From: Oceanomicrobium pacificus
GTDB taxonomy: Bacteria; Pseudomonadota; Alphaproteobacteria; Rhodobacterales; Rhodobacteraceae
Reading direction: 5' to 3'
DNA: 64,000 nt
Assembly (NCBI RefSeq): GCF_009833495.1
Contig: NZ_WUWG01000001.1
Location: forward strand, 1,116,001-1,180,000
In this document: positions 1-9,176 of the stretch, one piece after another
Numbering within the stretch: position 1 is the first letter of the stretch
Layout of the letters: each line of letters begins with the position of its first letter
Notes under the pieces: model-generated
Database searches by the model: none
Seen by the model: the letters and a program-made list of their open reading frames with translations, nothing else
Told to the model about the DNA's origin: nothing
Made by a program: the position numbers and the translations under genes

Positions 1-465
1 GAAAGCCTGTTCAACCTGATCATGCACGGGGACTATCCGGACATGGAGGGCGCGCGCGTGCTCGACCTGTTCGCAGGCACCGGCGCGCTGGGGTTCGAGG
101 CGCTCAGCCGCGGCGCCGAACGGGTGCTTTTCGTGGATGATGGCGCGGCCGCCCGCGCGCTCGTCCGGCGCAACATCGACATATTGCGCGTGATCGGCGC
201 GACCAAGCTCTACCGCCGCGACGCGACCCGTCTGGGGGAGAATCGCGGCGCGCCCTACACGCTTGTCTTTCTCGACCCACCCTATGGCAAGGGACTGGGG
301 GAAAAGGCGCTCGCAAGCGCGGTGGACGGCAACTGGCTCAGCGACGATGCGCTTGTCATCTGGGAAGAGTCAGCCGACATCACCGTGCCGGCCGGTTTCC
401 ATCAGCGCGACCGGCGCCGTTATGGCGACACGCAGATCACCATACTCCAGCGCGGCGCGGCCTGA
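1..465 (+). CDS. rsmD: 16S rRNA (guanine966-N2)-methyltransferase RsmD, 5' end outside window
   Basis: RsmD transfers a methyl group from SAM to N2 of G966 of 16S rRNA in the small ribosomal subunit. The reading frame is open from base 1, so the N-terminus (probably about 40 residues) lies to the left. Visible are the SAM motif I DLFAGTGALGFE and the catalytic motif IV DPPYGKG, both typical of N2-guanine/N6-adenine methyltransferases of this family. Its TGA overlaps the ATG of recQ (TGATG), so the two are probably translationally coupled. Family assignment is firm because spacing and motifs match RsmD to its end. Confidence 0.9.
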   Translation, partial: ESLFNLIMHGDYPDMEGARVLDLFAGTGALGFEALSRGAERVLFVDDGAAARALVRRNIDILRVIGATKLYRRDATRLGENRGAPYTLVFLDPPYGKGLGEKALASAVDGNWLSDDALVIWEESADITVPAGFHQRDRRRYGDTQITILQRGAA

Positions 466-2564
466 TGGCGGTCCGTGACAGCGCCCCGGCCGTCGCGCCG
501 GACATGGACCACGCCCATGCCGTCCTGCACGATGTGTTCGGCTTCGAGGCCTTCCGCCCGGGGCAGGAAGAGATCGTCCGCGCGATCCTTGCCGGCGAGG
601 ATGTGCTCGCGATCATGCCGACGGGCGGTGGCAAGTCGCTTTGCTACCAACTGCCCGCACTCCTGCGCCCGGGCGTCACTGTTGTGATCTCTCCGCTCAT
701 CGCGCTGATGCGCGACCAGACGCGGGCCTTGCGCGAACAAGGCGTTGCGGCAGGCGCCCTCACATCGGGCAATAGCGAGGAAGAAACCGAAGAGGTTTTC
801 GCCGCGCTCGATGCGGGCGCGTTGAAACTTCTCTACATGGCGCCAGAGCGCCTGTCGGGCGCGGGGCAGCTCCTGTCGCGGATCGGCGTGTCCTTCCTGG
901 CTGTGGACGAGGCCCATTGCGTGTCGCAATGGGGGCATGATTTCCGGCCCGATTATCTGCGCATCGGCGAGTTGCGCCGGCGCCTCGGCGTGCCGGTCGC
1001 AGGCTTCACCGCCACCGCCGATGCCGAGACCCGCGCCGAGATCGGCACGCGGCTCTTCTCCGCTCCGCCGCGCCAGTTTCTGCGCGGCTTCGACCGGCCC
1101 AATCTGGGGCTGCGCTTCGTGCCGAAGAACGGTCCGCGCGGTCAGGTGATGGATTTCGTGGCCGCCCGGCCGGGCCAGTCCGGGATCGTCTACTGCGGCA
1201 CCCGCAAGAAAACCGAAGTGCTGGCGCAGGCCATGAATGCCGAGGGCATCCGCGCAATGGCCTATCACGGCGGGATGGAAGCGGAGGAACGCCGCGCCGC
1301 CGAGATCCGCTTCCAGCAGGAAGACGGGCTCGTCGTCTGCGCCACCGTCGCCTTCGGCATGGGGATCGACAAGCCCGATATCCGTTACGTGGTCCATGCC
1401 GACCTGCCCAAGAGCATCGAGGCCTATTATCAGGAGATCGGGCGCGCCGGACGCGACGGTGCGCCGGCCGAGACGATGACCCTGTTCGGGGCGGATGATA
1501 TCAGCTTCCGCCGCGCGCAGATCGACGAGGGGCTGGCCCCGATGGAGCGCAAGGAGGCCGATCACAAGCGGCTGAACAGCCTGCTCGGGATCGCGGAATC
1601 GCTGACCTGCCGCCGCGCGCGCCTGCTGGCCTATTTCGGGGAAACGGGTGACGAGGGCGCGCCGCCCGAACCGTGCGGCAACTGCGATATCTGCGCCGAC
1701 CCGCCGGAGAGTTTCGACGGGACCGAAGCGGCGCAGAAACTGCTTTCGGCCGCGATCCGCACCGGAGAATATTTCGGCGCGGGCCACCTGATTTCCATCC
1801 TGTTGGGGGAGGAGACCGAAAAGGTGCGCGCCCGTGGCCACGACCAGTTGCCGACCTTCGGGGTCGGGCGCGACCTTTCCAAAGGTCAATGGAAAACGAT
1901 TGTCCGCCAGATGCTGGCGCTCGATATCCTGCGGCCCGATCCGTCACGCCACGGGGCGCTGCGGCTTACGGAAAACGCCCGGCCGGTCCTGCGCGGAGAG
2001 GCCGTGGTCGCGCTGCGGAAGGACCGGATGGCCGCGCAGGAGCGCCGCCGGTCCGGCAAGGCGCGGGCGCTCATCGCCGAGGAGGACGAGCCGCTGCTCG
2101 CGGCGCTGAAGAGCCGTCGCCGCGCATTGGCCGAGGCTGCAAGCCTGCCGGCCTATATGGTGTTCAACGATGCCACGCTGATCGCCATGGCGACCGAACG
2201 CCCCGCCAATCTCGATGCGATGATGTCGCTGCCCGGGATCGGCGCAAAGAAGCTGGAAAAATACGGCCAGACGTTTCTGGACGTGATCACCGGCGCGGCA
2301 GAACCCGCACCCCATCCGGCACGCCGCAAGCTCGCCGGGCGCGACAGCGGTCCGCTCTTCGACCGTCTGGCGGAGGCGGCACGGGCGCTTGAACGTGGCG
2401 AGAGCGGTCTCGACAAGCCGGTCAGCCTCGGCCAGCCGCTGCTGGCGCGGATCGCGGCCGAGGCGCCCCACGACCGGGCGGCGCTCAGCCGGATCAGCGG
2501 CATGGACGACCAGAAACTCGACCGGTTCGCGGACGCGTTTCTTGCGGTTCTGAACGAGGGCTAG
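465..2564 (+). CDS. recQ: ATP-dependent DNA helicase RecQ
   Basis: A 3'-5' superfamily 2 DNA helicase that unwinds forks and recombination intermediates. The 699-aa protein has Walker A PTGGGKS near residue 52, the DEAH box (AVDEAHCVSQWGHDF) near 147 and helicase motif VI QEIGRAGRDG. It also has the RQC zinc cysteines (CRRARLL...CGNCDIC) around 385-410. After the winged-helix region there is one clear HRDC domain (about 545-610, with LPGIGAKKLEKYG) and a second, weaker HRDC-like repeat at the C-terminus (ISGMDDQKLDRF). The ATG overlaps the rsmD stop; an internal Met at residue 14 (MDHAHAVLHDVFG) is an alternative start, since RecQ homology begins there. Confidence 0.95.
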   Translation: MAVRDSAPAVAPDMDHAHAVLHDVFGFEAFRPGQEEIVRAILAGEDVLAIMPTGGGKSLCYQLPALLRPGVTVVISPLIALMRDQTRALREQGVAAGALTSGNSEEETEEVFAALDAGALKLLYMAPERLSGAGQLLSRIGVSFLAVDEAHCVSQWGHDFRPDYLRIGELRRRLGVPVAGFTATADAETRAEIGTRLFSAPPRQFLRGFDRPNLGLRFVPKNGPRGQVMDFVAARPGQSGIVYCGTRKKTEVLAQAMNAEGIRAMAYHGGMEAEERRAAEIRFQQEDGLVVCATVAFGMGIDKPDIRYVVHADLPKSIEAYYQEIGRAGRDGAPAETMTLFGADDISFRRAQIDEGLAPMERKEADHKRLNSLLGIAESLTCRRARLLAYFGETGDEGAPPEPCGNCDICADPPESFDGTEAAQKLLSAAIRTGEYFGAGHLISILLGEETEKVRARGHDQLPTFGVGRDLSKGQWKTIVRQMLALDILRPDPSRHGALRLTENARPVLRGEAVVALRKDRMAAQERRRSGKARALIAEEDEPLLAALKSRRRALAEAASLPAYMVFNDATLIAMATERPANLDAMMSLPGIGAKKLEKYGQTFLDVITGAAEPAPHPARRKLAGRDSGPLFDRLAEAARALERGESGLDKPVSLGQPLLARIAAEAPHDRAALSRISGMDDQKLDRFADAFLAVLNEG

Positions 2565-2578
2565 GCGCTTCGTCCGCA

Positions 2579-2600
2579 GCCGGCAGGCGGCAGTGCCGGC
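2579..2600 (+). terminator. Possible hairpin terminator after recQ
   Basis: A perfect 7-bp stem (GCCGGCA / TGCCGGC) lies 15 bases after the recQ stop. It lacks a T-run, so it is a weak or factor-dependent terminator at best. Confidence 0.3.
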
Positions 2601-2669
2601 TTGCATCCAGCGGGGCGTGGGTCTATCCGGTGGAGCAGGAACCCCGCGCGGCTGCACCCGAGGACGGAC

Positions 2670-3521
2670 ATGGCACAAAAAGATCCGCAGACGATCGTTT
2701 CCACCGACTGGCTCGCGCGCCATCTCGGCGCCCCTGACATTCGCATTCTGGATGCGTCATGGCACCTGCCCGCCGACGGGCGTGACGCCCATGCGGAATT
2801 TCTGGAGCGCCACATTCCCGGCGCCCGGTACTTCGACATTGACGAGATTTCCGACGATCTGTCGACCCTGCCGCACATGGCCCCGCCGGTCGAGAAATTC
2901 GTCTCGCGGATGCGGGCACTCGGCATCGGCGACGGGCACAAGGTGATCGTCTATGACACGCAGGGCCTGTTCAGCGCCGCCCGCGTCTGGTGGATGTTCC
3001 GGCTTTTCGGCAAGACCGATGTGGCCGTGCTCGACGGCGGCCTGCCGAAATGGATCGCCGAGGACCGCCCGCTTGAAGATGGCGCGCCGGTGCTGCGCGA
3101 ACGCCACTTCACCGCCCGCCGGCATGCGGGGCTCGTGAAGGATGTGACGCAGGTGGCGGGTCACGCGAAGCTCGGTGATGTGCAGATTGTCGATGCGCGC
3201 TCCCCGTCGCGCTTCCGTGGCGAGGAACACGAAGCCCGCCCCGGCTTGCGGTCGGGCCATATTCCGGGCGCGCGCAATGTCCATTATGCCAGCCTGATGA
3301 ATGCCGACGGCACGCTGAAGACGCCAGATGCGCTCAAGGCCCAGTTTGAAAGCGCCGGGGTCGATCTCGACCGGCCGGTCATCACCTCCTGCGGCTCGGG
3401 TGTGACGGCCTGCGTGCTCAACCTTGCGCTCGAACAGATCGGCCATCGCGACCATGCGGTCTATGACGGATCCTGGGTCGAATGGGGCATGTATGACGAT
3501 CTTCAGGTGGAAACGGGATGA
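2670..3521 (+). CDS. sseA: 3-mercaptopyruvate sulfurtransferase (rhodanese family)
   Basis: Transfers sulfur from 3-mercaptopyruvate to thiol acceptors or cyanide. It has two tandem rhodanese domains; the catalytic loop CGSGVTA, with nucleophile Cys about residue 241, is the form specific to mercaptopyruvate rather than thiosulfate sulfurtransferases (CRxGxR/T). I chose the ATG at 2670 because GAGGA lies 5 bases upstream and the protein begins like the family (VSTDWLARHL near residue 10). The frame is open further upstream, but those residues look non-coding. The stop overlaps the next gene (ATGA), giving an sseA-GNAT-aminotransferase run. Confidence 0.92.
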   Translation: MAQKDPQTIVSTDWLARHLGAPDIRILDASWHLPADGRDAHAEFLERHIPGARYFDIDEISDDLSTLPHMAPPVEKFVSRMRALGIGDGHKVIVYDTQGLFSAARVWWMFRLFGKTDVAVLDGGLPKWIAEDRPLEDGAPVLRERHFTARRHAGLVKDVTQVAGHAKLGDVQIVDARSPSRFRGEEHEARPGLRSGHIPGARNVHYASLMNADGTLKTPDALKAQFESAGVDLDRPVITSCGSGVTACVLNLALEQIGHRDHAVYDGSWVEWGMYDDLQVETG

Positions 3522-4099
3522 CGGAACTGAAGGCCGGCGCCCGGATCGACTACACGGTCACCTATCTGGAGATGACCGACCGTCCGTCCGTCGCCCGGCC
3601 GCATGCGCCGCTCAACCAGAACCTGCTGCTGATCGCGGCCGAGAATCCGCCGCCCTGGTATTTCCTGTCGCTCTATGACGCCGTGGGCGGCGAACTGGAA
3701 TGGACGGACTGGCACCAGCGCCCGGCCGAAGAACTCGCGGCCTTCGTCTCCGATCCCGATGTCACGCTCTTCACGCTGATGCGCACCGGATGGCCGGCGG
3801 GCTTCTTCATGCTCGACACGCGCGAGGCAGGTGTCTGCGATCTGGCCTATTTCGGTCTTGTGCCCGAAGCCGTCGGGCTGCGGCTCGGCAGCTACCTGCT
3901 GCAGACGGCGGTGCATACCGGCTGGGACCAGCCCGGCGTGCAGCGCATGACCGTGAACACCTGCACGCTCGACCATCCCCGCGCCCTGCCGCTCTACCAG
4001 AAGATGGGCTTCTCGCCCGTCCGGCAGGAACGGCAATCCCGCATCCTGACCCGCGACCGGATCACACCGGTCGCCCCACATGAGACCCTGGACCAGTGA
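3518..4099 (+). CDS. GNAT-family N-acetyltransferase
   Basis: A 193-aa protein with the GNAT fold: a central beta strand and acetyl-CoA loop (GLVPEAVGLRLGSYLL, resembling the Q/RxxGxG/A motif), then a C-terminal VNTCTLDHPRALPLYQKMGF segment typical of motif B. The substrate cannot be told from sequence. It overlaps sseA by ATGA and abuts the aminotransferase, so all three are probably co-transcribed, but no functional link is evident. Confidence 0.85.
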   Translation: MTELKAGARIDYTVTYLEMTDRPSVARPHAPLNQNLLLIAAENPPPWYFLSLYDAVGGELEWTDWHQRPAEELAAFVSDPDVTLFTLMRTGWPAGFFMLDTREAGVCDLAYFGLVPEAVGLRLGSYLLQTAVHTGWDQPGVQRMTVNTCTLDHPRALPLYQKMGFSPVRQERQSRILTRDRITPVAPHETLDQ

Positions 4100-4101
4100 C
4101 C

Positions 4102-5286
4102 ATGCTCGAACTTCTCAAACCGCAGCCTGCTGACAAAATCATCGCCCTGATGGGCCTTTATGCCGCCGACCCGCGCGACGGCAAGATCGACCTCGGGGTC
4201 GGCGTCTACAAGGATGCGAACGGCAAGACCCCGATCATGCGTGCGGTCAAGGCGGCCGAGGCGCGGCTCCACGAGGCGCAGACGAGCAAATCCTATGTCG
4301 GTCTGCTCGGCGACCTGAGCTTCGTGGACGCGATGCGCAATCTTGTTCTCGGCACGTCTGTTGCCGCCGACCGTGTCACGGGTGCCCAGACGCCCGGCGG
4401 CACCGGCGCGATCCGGCAGTTGGCGGAACTGGTGAAACTGGCCAACCCGCAGGCGACGGTCTGGCTGTCCGACCCGACCTGGCCGAACCATCCGGCGATC
4501 CTGAAACATCTGGATATCCCGACGCAGAGCTACCGCTATTTCGACGCGGCGACCTGCGAGGTGAATTTCGATGCGATGATGGAAGATCTTGAACAGGCGC
4601 AGGCCGGGGACGTGGTTCTGCTGCATGGCTGCTGCCACAACCCGACGGGGGCCAATCTCGACCTGCTGCAATGGCGGGCCGTGACCGATCTTGTGCTGCG
4701 CAAAGGACTGATCCCGTTTGTCGATCTGGCCTATCAGGGCTTTGGCGACGGTCTGGAAGATGACGTTCAGGGCATGCGCCATCTGCTCGGTGCGGTGCCG
4801 CAGGCCATGGTGGCGGCCTCCTGCTCGAAGAATTTCGGGCTCTACCGTGACCGGGTCGGTGTGGCGCTTGTCATCGCACCGGACGAGAAGACCCGCGATC
4901 TGGCCAAGGGCGCGCTGTCCTCGCTCAACCGTCTCAACTATTCCTTCCCGCCCGATCACGGCGCGGCGCTCGTGTCGATCCTGATGAACGATGCGGACTT
5001 GCGCGCCGATTGGCAGGCGGAGCTGGAGGAGATGCGCACCGGCATGCTCGACCTGCGCACCGGACTGGCCGAGGAACTGCGCCGCGCGACCAATTCCGAC
5101 CGGTTCGATTTCGTGGCCAACCATCGCGGCATGTTCTCGCGTCTCGGCCTGCCGCCGGAGGCGGTGGAAAAGCTGCGCGACGAGCATGCGATCTACATGG
5201 TGGGCGACAGCCGCATCAACATTGCGGGCCTGCCGAAAGACGGGCTGACCCGTCTGGCGCAGGCTGTGGCCGCCGTCCTGTCGTGA
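4102..5286 (+). CDS. Aspartate/aromatic amino acid aminotransferase (class I, PLP)
   Basis: A class I aminotransferase of the AspC/TyrB group that exchanges amino groups between aspartate or aromatic amino acids and 2-oxoglutarate. Visible features are the group signature DLGVGVYKD, the PLP-stacking region CCHNPTGANL, and the Schiff-base lysine in SCSKNFGLYRDRVG (about residue 243). I use the ATG at 4102 (MLELLKPQPADKI), which matches how the family begins; a GTG at 4096 overlapping the previous stop is the alternative. Aspartate versus aromatic specificity cannot be settled here. Confidence 0.92.
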   Translation: MLELLKPQPADKIIALMGLYAADPRDGKIDLGVGVYKDANGKTPIMRAVKAAEARLHEAQTSKSYVGLLGDLSFVDAMRNLVLGTSVAADRVTGAQTPGGTGAIRQLAELVKLANPQATVWLSDPTWPNHPAILKHLDIPTQSYRYFDAATCEVNFDAMMEDLEQAQAGDVVLLHGCCHNPTGANLDLLQWRAVTDLVLRKGLIPFVDLAYQGFGDGLEDDVQGMRHLLGAVPQAMVAASCSKNFGLYRDRVGVALVIAPDEKTRDLAKGALSSLNRLNYSFPPDHGAALVSILMNDADLRADWQAELEEMRTGMLDLRTGLAEELRRATNSDRFDFVANHRGMFSRLGLPPEAVEKLRDEHAIYMVGDSRINIAGLPKDGLTRLAQAVAAVLS

Positions 5287-6221
5287 CGCAAGGCGCGGGG
5301 CTGCCCTACCTCACGGTCGAGGCGCTGGACAGGCGGCTCGACTGGGTCGCGGTGGCCGATGCGATTGCCGACGGACACCGGGGGGCTGACACGCGCCTGT
5401 CCGACCAGTTCCTGACCCGCGGGCCCGATACGCTCCTGTCGCGGGCGGCCTGGATCGACGGGATGGGCGTCGGCGTGAAATCCGTCACGGTGATGCCGGG
5501 CAATCCGGATCGCGGCCTGCCGTCGGTCCACGGGGTCATGGTGGTGTTCGAAGATCGCGACGGCCGTCCGGTCGCACTCATCGACAGCGCGCTGGTCACC
5601 AAGTGGAAAACCGCCGCCGACAGTGTGCTCGGGGCACGTCTGCTTGCGCGCAAGGGCGCCAAAACGCACCTGATCCTTGGGGCTGGCGCCGTTGCACGCT
5701 CGCTTGTGGCAGCCTATCGCGCCCAGTTTCCGGGCATCGAGACCGTGATCTGGAACCGGTCGCCCGACAAGGCGGCTGCGCTGGCACGCGAGGTCGGCGC
5801 CGGGCATGTGACCGATCTGGAAGCGGCGGTGGCCGGGGCCGACATCATCTCCACCGCGACGATGAGCCGGACGCCGGTGCTCGACGGGGCGTGGCTGCGG
5901 CCGGGCCAGCATCTCGACCTGATCGGTGCCTTCACCGCCGAGATGCGAGAGGTCGACGATACGGCCCTGACCCGGGCGGCGCTCTTTGTCGACAGCCGCG
6001 AGACGACGCTCGACCATATCGGCGAGTTGAAGGACCCGCTGGCACGCGGTGTGATCGGCCGCGCCGATGTCAAAGGCGACCTGTCGGCGCTGGTCGCCGG
6101 CACGGCCGGCCGGACCACGGATGATGAGATCACGCTCTTCAAGAATGGCGGGGGCGCGCATCTCGACCTGATGGTGGCGCGCCATATGCTCGATGTCTGG
6201 CAGGCATCAGGCGCGGGCTGA
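5283..6221 (+). CDS. Ornithine cyclodeaminase / mu-crystallin family protein
   Basis: An NAD(P)-dependent enzyme of the ornithine cyclodeaminase/mu-crystallin family, which includes alanine dehydrogenases, ketimine reductases and ornithine cyclodeaminase. The 312-aa protein has SALVTKWKTAADSVLGARLL (the conserved substrate-side KxRTAA-like motif, here KWKTAA). It then has a Rossmann motif GAGAVARSL from about residue 133 and the C-terminal TTDDEITLFKNGG signature. The GTG at 5283 overlaps the aminotransferase stop. Its tail overlaps the convergent sensor kinase gene by 15 bp. The true substrate is uncertain. Confidence 0.85.
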   Translation: MTQGAGLPYLTVEALDRRLDWVAVADAIADGHRGADTRLSDQFLTRGPDTLLSRAAWIDGMGVGVKSVTVMPGNPDRGLPSVHGVMVVFEDRDGRPVALIDSALVTKWKTAADSVLGARLLARKGAKTHLILGAGAVARSLVAAYRAQFPGIETVIWNRSPDKAAALAREVGAGHVTDLEAAVAGADIISTATMSRTPVLDGAWLRPGQHLDLIGAFTAEMREVDDTALTRAALFVDSRETTLDHIGELKDPLARGVIGRADVKGDLSALVAGTAGRTTDDEITLFKNGGGAHLDLMVARHMLDVWQASGAG

Positions 6222-8912
6222 CAGGCTCGCTGTTTCCGAGACGGGCAGGGTCACGCGGAAGGTCGCGCCGACCGGCACAGGCAGCAGGTCGAGCGACCCG
6301 CCCAGATTGTGAATGATCTCGCGGCTGATGGGCAGGCCAAGCCCGGCCCCGCCGGCCAGTGTGATCTCGCCCAGCCGGGCGAATTTCTCGAACACACGCT
6401 CGCTGTCATGCATCGGGATGCCGGGGCCGTTGTCGGACACGTCCACATGGACCTTGCCGCCGAAGCGGGTGACCGCGATGCGGATTTCCGGCGCATCTGC
6501 CTTGCCGTATTTCACGGCGTTCGACAGCAGGTTGATGAAGACCTGCGCCAACCGGTCGAAATCGGCGGTCACGATCACATCTTCCGACGCGCGGTCGCGG
6601 TGGATGACGATGTTGGTCCCGTCGCGCAGACCCTCGGTCGAGGCCAGCGCCCGGTCGATCACCTCCGTCAGGCTCACCTCGTCCCGCCGCCAGGACATCC
6701 GGCCCGATTCGAGGAAGCTGAGGTCGAGGATCTCGTCGAGCAGACGGGTCAGACGCTCGCTTTCATCATGGATGATCTTGAGGAACCGGCGCGTATGCGC
6801 GGCGTCGAGATCTGGCGTGTCGCGCAGGATTTCCGCAAAGGACCGGACGGAGGTCATCGGCGTGCGCAGCTCGTGGCTCACCTGCGACAGGAACGCATCC
6901 TTCTGGGCGCTGATCTCGGTCAGGCGTGTGTTGGCAAGCCGCAATTGGCGGGCGGTTTCCTCCAGTTCGCGCGACTGGCGCTCCAGCCGCTGCGAATAGG
7001 TCATGATTTGGGCTGTCTCGTCCGCGATCTGCATCAGGTCGGTGACCGAGACGGTCCCGCCGCCCGCGATCTGGCTGACCATCGCATGGGCCGAGGCCGC
7101 GCCGACCGACCCGGCCAGTTCGCGTTCCAGTTGCTGGATGAACCCGTCGGTCGGATCGGGGAGCCCGGAATTCTTGCCCTGTTCCATGGCGGCGGCGGAA
7201 AAGAGCCGGTGGGCATGGTTCGGCCCCAGAATGCGCTGGGCCAGCGTGAACAGGTCCTCTGACGTGGCGGAGCGCTGCACGACGACGCCCGGCCCGTCCT
7301 CGCTCATCCGGAACACGTCGACAAATTGCGCGCCCTGAATGCGTTCCAGCTGGCCCGGAACGGTCAGGACGGAGACGATCATGAAGGCGAATATGTTGAC
7401 GGCCATCGACCAGAAGAGCGAATGGACCAGCGGATCGAAACCCGACAGGCCGAAGAGCGCCTGCGGCCGCAGCGCGGAGATGCCGAACGGGCCCTCGGCA
7501 ATCGCTGCCGCGCTGACCAGAAGCGACCCTTCGAAGCTCGGCAGGAAGAGCGTATAGGCCCAGACGATGAAGCCCGCCGCCAGACCGCTGAGCGCCCCGG
7601 CTTTCGTGGCTCCGCGCCAGAAGATGCCCCCGATCAGCCCCGGCAGCACCTGCGCGACACCGGCAAAGGCGATCAGCCCGATGGAGGCCAACGCGCCCGT
7701 GCCGCCGGTGAAGCGGAAATAGAGATAGCCCAGAAGGAGCATCCCGCCGATGCTGATCCGGCGGCTCAGGAGGAGGACGGAGCGCACATCGCCGCTCGTC
7801 TTCGTGTCGTCCTGCCGGGTCGCGAGCCAGAGCGGCATCACGATATGGTTCGACACCATGGTAGAGAGCGCAATCGCCGCCACGATCACCATCGACGTGG
7901 CCGAGGAGAAGCCGCCGAGGAAGGCCAGCAGCGCCAGCGTGTTGCGTCCCTCCGCAAGCGGCACGCTCAGCACGTAAAGGTCGGGGTTGGCGCCCTCGGG
8001 CAGAAGCGTCTGCCCCGCAATCGCGATCGGCAGGACGAACAGGCACATGAGGAACAGGTAGAGCGGAAAGGCCCAGGAGGCCGTGGCGAGGTGCCGCTCG
8101 TCGACATTTTCCACCACCGTGACCTGGAACATGCGCGGCAGGCAGATGATGGCCGAGGCAGACAGGAAGGTGATTGCCACCCAGCGCGGTCCGAAAATCT
8201 CGTCCGTGCGCAGCGCCTCTGCGGTGATGCCGGAAAACGCGTCCGCCGGTCCGGACGAGACGCCCCAGACCACGAAAATGCCGACCGAAAGGAGCGCGAC
8301 CAGTTTCACCACCGCCTCCACCGCGATGGCGGTGACAACGCCGTGGTGGCGCTCGTTCGCGTCCACGTTTCGGGTGCCGAACAGGATCGTGAAAAGCGCC
8401 AGACCGGCCGCGATCCAGAAGGCGGTGACGCCGGCGGTCGGGATCTGTTCGGCCTGTTCGACCGAGGCCGAGAAGGCCGAGAAGCTGAGTGTCAGGGACT
8501 GGAGCTGGAGCGCGATATAGGGCGTTGTCGCAATGACCGCGAGCAGGGTCACGGCCACGCCCAGCGCCGGGCTCTTGCCATAGCGCGAGGAGATGAGATC
8601 GGCGATCGAGGTGGTCCGCTGCACCCGCCCGATCCGCACCAACTTCCGCAGCACCCACCACCAGCCGATGAATACGAGTGTCGGGCCAGTATAGATGGCG
8701 ACGAATTCCAGCCCGTTGCGCGCCGCCGAGCCAACCGCGCCATAGAAGGTCCATGCGGTGCAATAGACCGAGATGGACAGCGTGTAGACAACCGGCGAGC
8801 GCAGCCAGCCCAGCGCACCGCGGGCGGCGCGGCGCTCGGCCCAGAAGGCAATCAGGAACAGGAAGCTCACATAGAGGATGCAGACCCAGATGAGCGCGTT
8901 CCACGACAGCAT
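6207..8912 (-). CDS. SLC5/STAC-type transporter-like sensor histidine kinase
   Basis: A 901-aa fusion of a sodium/solute symporter (SLC5) membrane domain of about 12-13 helices (residues 1-520) to a cytoplasmic STAC-like linker, a coiled-coil stretch and a histidine kinase. The kinase shows the H-box SQVSHELRTPM (His near 675), N-box FINLLSNAVKYG, G1 DNGPGIP and G2 GGAGLGLPIS. Architecture matches CbrA and CrbS; in known systems CrbS controls acetyl-CoA synthetase and CbrA senses nutrient status. No receiver domain is fused. It is translated 3 bases after the small membrane gene and in the same operon as the receiver at 9169, its likely partner. Inference: it senses a transported carboxylate. 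Confidence 0.93.
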   Translation of the reverse strand: MLSWNALIWVCILYVSFLFLIAFWAERRAARGALGWLRSPVVYTLSISVYCTAWTFYGAVGSAARNGLEFVAIYTGPTLVFIGWWWVLRKLVRIGRVQRTTSIADLISSRYGKSPALGVAVTLLAVIATTPYIALQLQSLTLSFSAFSASVEQAEQIPTAGVTAFWIAAGLALFTILFGTRNVDANERHHGVVTAIAVEAVVKLVALLSVGIFVVWGVSSGPADAFSGITAEALRTDEIFGPRWVAITFLSASAIICLPRMFQVTVVENVDERHLATASWAFPLYLFLMCLFVLPIAIAGQTLLPEGANPDLYVLSVPLAEGRNTLALLAFLGGFSSATSMVIVAAIALSTMVSNHIVMPLWLATRQDDTKTSGDVRSVLLLSRRISIGGMLLLGYLYFRFTGGTGALASIGLIAFAGVAQVLPGLIGGIFWRGATKAGALSGLAAGFIVWAYTLFLPSFEGSLLVSAAAIAEGPFGISALRPQALFGLSGFDPLVHSLFWSMAVNIFAFMIVSVLTVPGQLERIQGAQFVDVFRMSEDGPGVVVQRSATSEDLFTLAQRILGPNHAHRLFSAAAMEQGKNSGLPDPTDGFIQQLERELAGSVGAASAHAMVSQIAGGGTVSVTDLMQIADETAQIMTYSQRLERQSRELEETARQLRLANTRLTEISAQKDAFLSQVSHELRTPMTSVRSFAEILRDTPDLDAAHTRRFLKIIHDESERLTRLLDEILDLSFLESGRMSWRRDEVSLTEVIDRALASTEGLRDGTNIVIHRDRASEDVIVTADFDRLAQVFINLLSNAVKYGKADAPEIRIAVTRFGGKVHVDVSDNGPGIPMHDSERVFEKFARLGEITLAGGAGLGLPISREIIHNLGGSLDLLPVPVGATFRVTLPVSETASLSARA

Positions 8913-8915
8913 CGG

Positions 8916-9176
8916 TCAGCCGTCTTCGTGCGTGTCCTGACGCAGGAAGCTGCGCGACAGGAGTGCGGCCGCCACGATCAGGCCCAGCCAGACGGAAAAC
9001 AGATAGACAACAACCGCCGGCACACCCTCGCCGCCGCTGCTGTCCCGGAAGATCAGGATCACGGGCGAGATCAGGAAGAAGGCACCGACGAGTGGCAGCA
9101 GGAGTGCGGCATCCTGGAGCCGCCGCTGGCGGTGCTGGCGTTCCGCAAGCCCGCTGTCGCCGCCCGGATCATCCAC
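8916..9176 (-). CDS. Small two-helix membrane protein of the sensor operon
   Basis: An 86-aa protein with a charged, Gln/Arg-rich N-terminus and two hydrophobic helices (ALLLPLVGAFFLISPVILIF and VVVYLFSVWLGLIVAAALL) separated by a short Gly-rich loop. It starts at a GTG overlapping the stop of the receiver gene and ends 3 bases before the kinase ATG, so it is translationally coupled to both. The arrangement recalls CbrX, the small membrane protein encoded ahead of Pseudomonas cbrA. It may assist or regulate the SLC5 domain. I do not recognise a named family. Confidence 0.8.
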   Translation of the reverse strand: MDDPGGDSGLAERQHRQRRLQDAALLLPLVGAFFLISPVILIFRDSSGGEGVPAVVVYLFSVWLGLIVAAALLSRSFLRQDTHEDG

